DNA from: Blastomonas sp.
GTDB taxonomy: Bacteria; Pseudomonadota; Alphaproteobacteria; Sphingomonadales; Sphingomonadaceae
Assembly (NCBI RefSeq): GCF_030373265.1
Contig: NZ_JAUCZC010000008.1
Location: 1-64,000, forward strand
Length of the DNA: 64,000 nucleotides
Reading direction: 5' to 3'
This document shows positions 60,301 through 64,000 of this stretch, piece by piece; position 1 is the first letter of the stretch; each line of letters begins with the position of its first letter. Below the pieces are notes generated by a model. That model searched no databases, was not told the origin of the DNA, and saw only the letters and a list, made by a program, of their open reading frames with translations. Both the position numbers and the translations under genes were made by a program.

Positions 60301-60544
60301 CTTGAACTTCCGTCCTTATCTAATTGGCTGATCACCAGCCCAAAAGGAGTTAAACACTGCACATTCGTGCCGACAAGCTTCAGCCAAGCCCCCACTGTCG
60401 GACCGGCGCATCTAGCGCCAGTTATTGTCCTTTGCAACCACTTTGGTTGGGATAGCGGCACGCCGGGGATTCCCCATGGCATCGACACCTTGCCCAGCGC
60501 GATGCGGCGACCCGAGAACCCGAGGCCATATGCCGCATTGACCA

Positions 60545-60566
60545 CATATAAAGATTTCTTTATATG
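60545..60566. promoter_or_regulatory. ArsR-type operator in front of the met operon
   Basis: CATATAAAGA, two bases, TCTTTATATG: a perfect 10+10 palindrome starting 29 bp before the ArsR-methyltransferase start. From memory this resembles the SahR-type sites that control the methionine cycle in Proteobacteria. The rest of the 273-bp gap from 60301 holds no gene. Confidence 0.85.
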
Positions 60567-60573
60567 ACTGTTC

Positions 60574-61581
60574 ATGGATATGACGCAGCTCTTCAAGGCC
60601 TTGGCCGACGACAGCCGTTTGCGCATCATGCTGCTGCTGCAGGTGATGGAGCTTTCGGTAGGCGAGCTGGCGGCCGTGCTCGACCAGAGCCAGCCGCGGG
60701 TATCGCGCCATGTCCGCATCCTGGCCGAAGCCGGGCTTGCCGAACGGCACAAAGAGGGAAGCTGGGTGTTCCTGCGCCCCGCCCTGCCGCGGATGGACCA
60801 CCCCGCGGCCAGTCTGCTCGACCGTTTCCTGCGCCAGGACGACGCCGTCGGCTCCGCGCTCGCGGCTCAGCACGCCGCCGATCGCACCCAGCTCGATGCG
60901 ATTCGCGCGATCCGCGAACAGCGCGCCGCCGATTTCTTTGCCCAGCATGCCGGCCAGTGGGATGCGATCCGGTCGCTGCACCTGCCGGAGGCCGACGTCG
61001 AATCGGCGCTGGCCGACCTGATCGGCGACAGGCCGCTGGGCCGGCTGCTCGATATCGGCACCGGCACCGGGCGGATGATCGAGCTGTTCGCCGCATCCGC
61101 CGATCACAGCACCGCGCTTGATCGCAGCCCGGAAATGCTTCGGCTGGCGCGGGCCAAATTGCAGCATCATGCCGCAGGCCAGGTCGATCTGGTGCAGGCC
61201 GATTTCTATTCCTTGCCGCTGGCCGATCAGGGTTTCGACACGATCCTGCTGCACCAGGTGCTGCATTACGCGCAGAACCCGCAAGGTGTGCTCGACGAGG
61301 CCGGCCGGGTCGCGGCGCCGGGTGCGCGGATCGCGATTGTCGATTTCGCGTCGCACGCGCTGGAAGAACTGCGCGAGCGCGACGCGCATGCCAGGCTCGG
61401 TTTTGCCGACGATCAGATCGCCGCGATGTTCGAATCGGCCGGTTTCGATCTCACCCGCACGCGCGGCCTTTCGGGCGGCACGCTGACCGTCAAGATCTGG
61501 CTGGGGCGCCGCCATGGCGATGCATCCCCCACCCTGCTTCATCCACAAGAACAAGAAACGCCCAGAAAGGCTGCCGCATGA
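60574..61581 (+). CDS. ArsR-family regulator fused to a SAM-dependent methyltransferase
   Basis: 335 residues. N-terminal ArsR winged helix (LFKALADDSRLRIMLLLQVM, then LDQSQPRVSRHVRILAEAGL) without the metal-binding Cys motif. C-terminal class I methyltransferase domain (RLLDIGTGTGRMIELFAASA, then DTILLHQVLHYAQNPQGVLD). It overlaps metF by ATGA and is preceded by a palindromic operator. The AdoMet-binding domain suggests that it senses AdoMet or S-adenosylhomocysteine and represses the metF-metH operon; this is inference. Confidence 0.88.
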   Translation: MDMTQLFKALADDSRLRIMLLLQVMELSVGELAAVLDQSQPRVSRHVRILAEAGLAERHKEGSWVFLRPALPRMDHPAASLLDRFLRQDDAVGSALAAQHAADRTQLDAIRAIREQRAADFFAQHAGQWDAIRSLHLPEADVESALADLIGDRPLGRLLDIGTGTGRMIELFAASADHSTALDRSPEMLRLARAKLQHHAAGQVDLVQADFYSLPLADQGFDTILLHQVLHYAQNPQGVLDEAGRVAAPGARIAIVDFASHALEELRERDAHARLGFADDQIAAMFESAGFDLTRTRGLSGGTLTVKIWLGRRHGDASPTLLHPQEQETPRKAAA

Positions 61582-62537
61582 CCCTGTCACTCAAACAACT
61601 GGCTGAAGCGCGCGAAGCGCTCGGCACCCCCTTGTTCGCAGGGCTTGCAGGCGACGTCGAGGTCAGCTTCGAATTCTTCCCGCCCAAGAGCGAAAAGATG
61701 GAAGAGACATTGTGGGATACGCTGACCACGCTGGCGCCGCTGCAACCTAAGTTCGTCTCGGTGACCTATGGCGCGGGCGGATCGACCCGCGAGCGCACCC
61801 ACGCGACCGTCGCGCGGATCGCGGCGGAAACCGCCATTCCCGCCGCAGCGCACCTGACCTGCGTCGATGCCACCCGCGACGAGATCGACGAGATCGCGCA
61901 AGCCTATTGGAACGCAGGTGTGCGCCACATCGTCGCTTTGCGGGGTGATCCGCCGCGCGCGGGCGAGACATTCGCGCCGCATCCGGGCGGCTATGCCAAT
62001 GCCGCCGAGCTTGTCACCGGGCTGAAAAAGGTTGCGCCGTTCGAGATTTCGGTCGCGGCCTATCCCGAAACCCATCCCGATGCCGATTGCCCCGAGAGCG
62101 ACATCGACAATCTGAAACGCAAGATCGATGCGGGCGCGGACCAGGCGATCACCCAGTTCTTCTTCTCGCCCGAAGCGTTTTTCCGCTTCCGCGACGCGTA
62201 TGCCAAGGCGGGGATCACCAAGCCGATCCTGCCGGGGATCCTGCCGGTCAGCAATGTCGCCACCACCCGCAAGATCGCCGGGCTGTGCGGCACGGAAATT
62301 CCGCAGTGGATGAACGACCTGTTCGAGGGGCTCGACGATCACCCGACCACCCGCCAGCTGGTCGCGGCCACTGTGGCCGCCGAGATGTGCCGCCGCCTTT
62401 ATTCGGGCGGGGTGCGCCACTTCCATTTCTATACCCTCAACCGCGCCGAGCTGAGCTTTGCGATCTGCCACCTGCTGGGCATGCGCGCACCGCAAGCCGC
62501 AGCGGCCGCACCGGTGCTACAGGAGAATGCAGCGTGA
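61578..62537 (+). CDS. metF: 5,10-methylenetetrahydrofolate reductase
   Basis: 319 residues. It makes 5-methyltetrahydrofolate for methionine synthase. Motifs: VEVSFEFFPPKSEKMEETLW, then FVSVTYGAGGSTRERTHATV, RHIVALRGDPPRAGETF and AGADQAITQFFFSPEAFFRF. It overlaps the ArsR-methyltransferase gene by 4 bases and the metH part 1 gene by 4 bases (GTGA), so the operon is tightly coupled. Confidence 0.96.
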   Translation: MTLSLKQLAEAREALGTPLFAGLAGDVEVSFEFFPPKSEKMEETLWDTLTTLAPLQPKFVSVTYGAGGSTRERTHATVARIAAETAIPAAAHLTCVDATRDEIDEIAQAYWNAGVRHIVALRGDPPRAGETFAPHPGGYANAAELVTGLKKVAPFEISVAAYPETHPDADCPESDIDNLKRKIDAGADQAITQFFFSPEAFFRFRDAYAKAGITKPILPGILPVSNVATTRKIAGLCGTEIPQWMNDLFEGLDDHPTTRQLVAATVAAEMCRRLYSGGVRHFHFYTLNRAELSFAICHLLGMRAPQAAAAAPVLQENAA

Positions 62538-63580
62538 CCCCCGCCGAGAAACTCAAGTCGATCGCCGCCACACGCATCATGATGCTCGATGGCGGCTATG
62601 GCACCGCGATCCAGGCGGCCAAGCTCAACGAAGCGGATTTCCGTGGGAGCCTCGAGTTCACGCATGACCAGAAGGGCAACAACGACATTCTGGCGCTGAC
62701 GTGCCCCAGCGTGATCGCCGGCATCCACCGCGCCTATCTCGATGCGGGATCGGACATCATCGAGACCAACACCTTCAGCGCCAACCGCATCAGCCAGGCC
62801 GACTATGGCGCCGAGCATCTGGTGCGCGAGATCAACCTCGAATCCGCCCGCGTCGCGCGCGAGGAAGCCAACGCCGCAGAAGCGCGCGACGGCAAGCCCC
62901 GCTTCGTCGCGGGCGCGATCGGCCCGACCAACAAGACATTGTCGCTGTCGCCCGATGTCAACGATCCGGGCTATCGCGAGGTCGATTTCGACACGATGCG
63001 CGATGTCTATCGCGAGCAGTGCGATGCGCTGGTCGAAGGCGGCGTGGATTTCATCCTGATCGAGACGATCTTCGACACGCTGAACGCCAAGTCCGCCGCG
63101 ATGGCGGCGCGCGATGCGGCAGAGGCGGCAGGCCGCGACGTGCCGATCATGATCTCGATGACGATCACCGACATGGCCGGGCGCAACCTGTCTGGCCACA
63201 CCGTCGAGGCGTTCTGGCACGCGGTGCGGCACATCAAGCCGCTGACCATCGGGCTCAACTGCTCGTTCGGCGCCGACCTGTTGCGCCCGCATCTGGCGGC
63301 GCTCGCGCGGCAGGCCGATACTTTGGTGATGGCCTATCCCAATGCGGGCCTGCCCAACGACCTTGGCCAGTATGACGAGCTGCCCGAGCACACCGCCGAG
63401 CTGATCAAGGTGTGGCTCAAGGACGGGCTGATCAACATCGTCGGCGGCTGCTGCGGTACCACCCCGGCGCACATCGGCGCGATTTCGCGTGCGGTCGCCG
63501 ATGCCCAGCCGCGCGCCATCCCGACCCCGCCGGTGCAGACCCGCCTTGCCGGGCTGGAGCCGTTCACGATGGCGGCTTGA
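62534..63580 (+). CDS. metH: Methionine synthase, homocysteine-binding part (split MetH, first gene)
   Basis: 348 residues from GTG 62534 (overlaps the metF stop; AGGAG 9 bases upstream). This is the homocysteine S-methyltransferase domain of cobalamin-dependent Met[21 protein letters not shown], then [34 protein letters not shown] and zinc ligands in [13 protein letters not shown]. It ends there; the folate, cobalamin and activation domains follow in the next gene. The two halves act together. Split MetH occurs in other sphingomonads as I recall. Confidence 0.93.
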   Translation: MTPAEKLKSIAATRIMMLDGGYGTAIQAAKLNEADFRGSLEFTHDQKGNNDILALTCPSVIAGIHRAYLDAGSDIIETNTFSANRISQADYGAEHLVREINLESARVAREEANAAEARDGKPRFVAGAIGPTNKTLSLSPDVNDPGYREVDFDTMRDVYREQCDALVEGGVDFILIETIFDTLNAKSAAMAARDAAEAAGRDVPIMISMTITDMAGRNLSGHTVEAFWHAVRHIKPLTIGLNCSFGADLLRPHLAALARQADTLVMAYPNAGLPNDLGQYDELPEHTAELIKVWLKDGLINIVGGCCGTTPAHIGAISRAVADAQPRAIPTPPVQTRLAGLEPFTMAA

Positions 63581-63583
63581 ATC

Positions 63584-63706
63584 AATCCTCCCCTGCAAGG
63601 GGAGGTGGATCGCCGCAGGCGAGACGGAGGGGTATCGCCCCCTCGATAGCGTGACACCCCTCCACCATGCTTCGCATGGTCCCCCTCCCCCGCAGGGGGA
63701 GGAATT
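63584..63706. repeat. Palindromic repeat element, copy 3, between the two metH genes
   Basis: About 123 bp starting AATCCTCCCCTGCAAGGGGA and ending CCCCCTCCCCCGCAGGGGGA then GGAA. It has the same ends and GACGGAGGGG core as the other two copies. It fills nearly all of the 137-bp gap; its last arm supplies GGAGG 15 bases before the next start, with GAGAG closer. Confidence 0.85.
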
Positions 63707-63717
63707 TGAGAGAAAAA

Positions 63718-64000
63718 ATGACCCAGTCCTCCACTCCTTCGACGGCCCAGTTCGTCAACATCGGCGAGCGCACCAACGTCACCGGATCGGCCAAGTTCAA
63801 GAAGCTGATCATGGAAGACCGCTATGAAGAGGCGGTCGATGTCGCGCGCCAGCAGGTCGAAAGCGGCGCGCAGATCGTCGATATCAACATGGACGAAGGC
63901 CTGCTCGACGCGCACGCCGCGATGACCCGCTTTCTCAAGCTGATCGCCGCCGAGCCCGATATCGCGCGCGTGCCGTTCATGATCGATTCGTCGAAATGGT
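63718..64000 (+). CDS. metH: Methionine synthase, folate/cobalamin part (split MetH, second gene; partial)
   Basis: 94 codons are visible from ATG 63718 ([20 protein letters not shown]) and the gene runs off the right edge. The text is the pterin-binding domain of MetH ([20 protein letters not shown], then [20 protein letters not shown] and FMIDSSKW), which binds methyltetrahydrofolate. The cobalamin and AdoMet-activation domains would lie beyond the window. Confidence 0.92.
   Translation, partial: MTQSSTPSTAQFVNIGERTNVTGSAKFKKLIMEDRYEEAVDVARQQVESGAQIVDINMDEGLLDAHAAMTRFLKLIAAEPDIARVPFMIDSSKW

Noticed and set aside
60412-61590. 392-codon minus-strand frame opposite the ArsR-methyltransferase gene
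   Set aside because: Antisense shadow; the plus strand has clear ArsR and methyltransferase motifs and overlaps metF.
1-64000. CRISPR array
   Set aside because: No regularly spaced repeats of 25-40 bp were seen anywhere; the repeats present are palindromic and irregular.

Overview
The window is alphaproteobacterial chromosome, most likely from a sphingomonad (Sphingomonadales; Blastomonas, Sphingopyxis or Sphingomonas-like). This rests on high GC, the popZ-tolC-pcm neighbourhood beside valS, an EcfG/NepR general stress response pair, a split methionine synthase, and three copies of a GC-rich palindromic repeat. Genus is inference; no rRNA is present.

1-15.4 kb is accessory DNA on the 3' side of tRNA-Arg(TCT) (15466-15539, minus). 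The tRNA-proximal part holds a tyrosine integrase, a replication-initiator-like protein, a serine resolvase, an XRE regulator and two unrecognised proteins, with six copies of a GTTAAC-centred palindromic motif. The distal part is a defence cassette: a partial winged-helix/PD-(D/E)XK nuclease gene, diverging from a complete type I restriction-modification operon (hsdR, hsdM, hsdS). The operon continues into two unrecognised genes whose products look membrane-anchored. The left end of this element lies outside the window.

15.5-30.8 kb is core chromosome: a queuosine-precursor transporter, PspC, recF, a PcrA/UvrD helicase, a DUF2254 membrane protein, valS (with a 132-bp palindromic repeat in frame inside the gene), an S9 peptidase, popZ, tolC and a PIMT-family methyltransferase.

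30.9-37.0 kb is a compact integrated element of about 6.1 kb in tRNA-Cys(GCA). It is bounded by a perfect 16-bp direct repeat (30897-30912 and 36978-36993). It carries an integrase coupled to a small upstream gene, an XRE regulator, two overlapping lipoprotein genes, a second integrase-like gene that lacks key catalytic residues, an AbiTii-domain (abortive-infection type) gene and a ribbon-helix-helix/HTH regulator.

37.0-64.0 kb returns to core functions. There is an NHEJ pair (ligD, ku), a methyltransferase, a retropepsin-like membrane protein, an epimerase fused to SPW-type membrane domains, a YaiI-family protein, a zinc metalloprotease and a DUF2946/TonB-receptor/PepSY cluster suggestive of metal (copper) handling. 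Then come dps, nepR, ecfG, an entericidin-like lipoprotein, DUF1328, a Nudix hydrolase, ubiA and tryptophan 2,3-dioxygenase. The window ends in a methionine operon: an ArsR-methyltransferase fusion, metF, and metH in two genes. A perfect 10+10 palindrome stands in front of the ArsR gene, and the second metH gene runs off the right edge.
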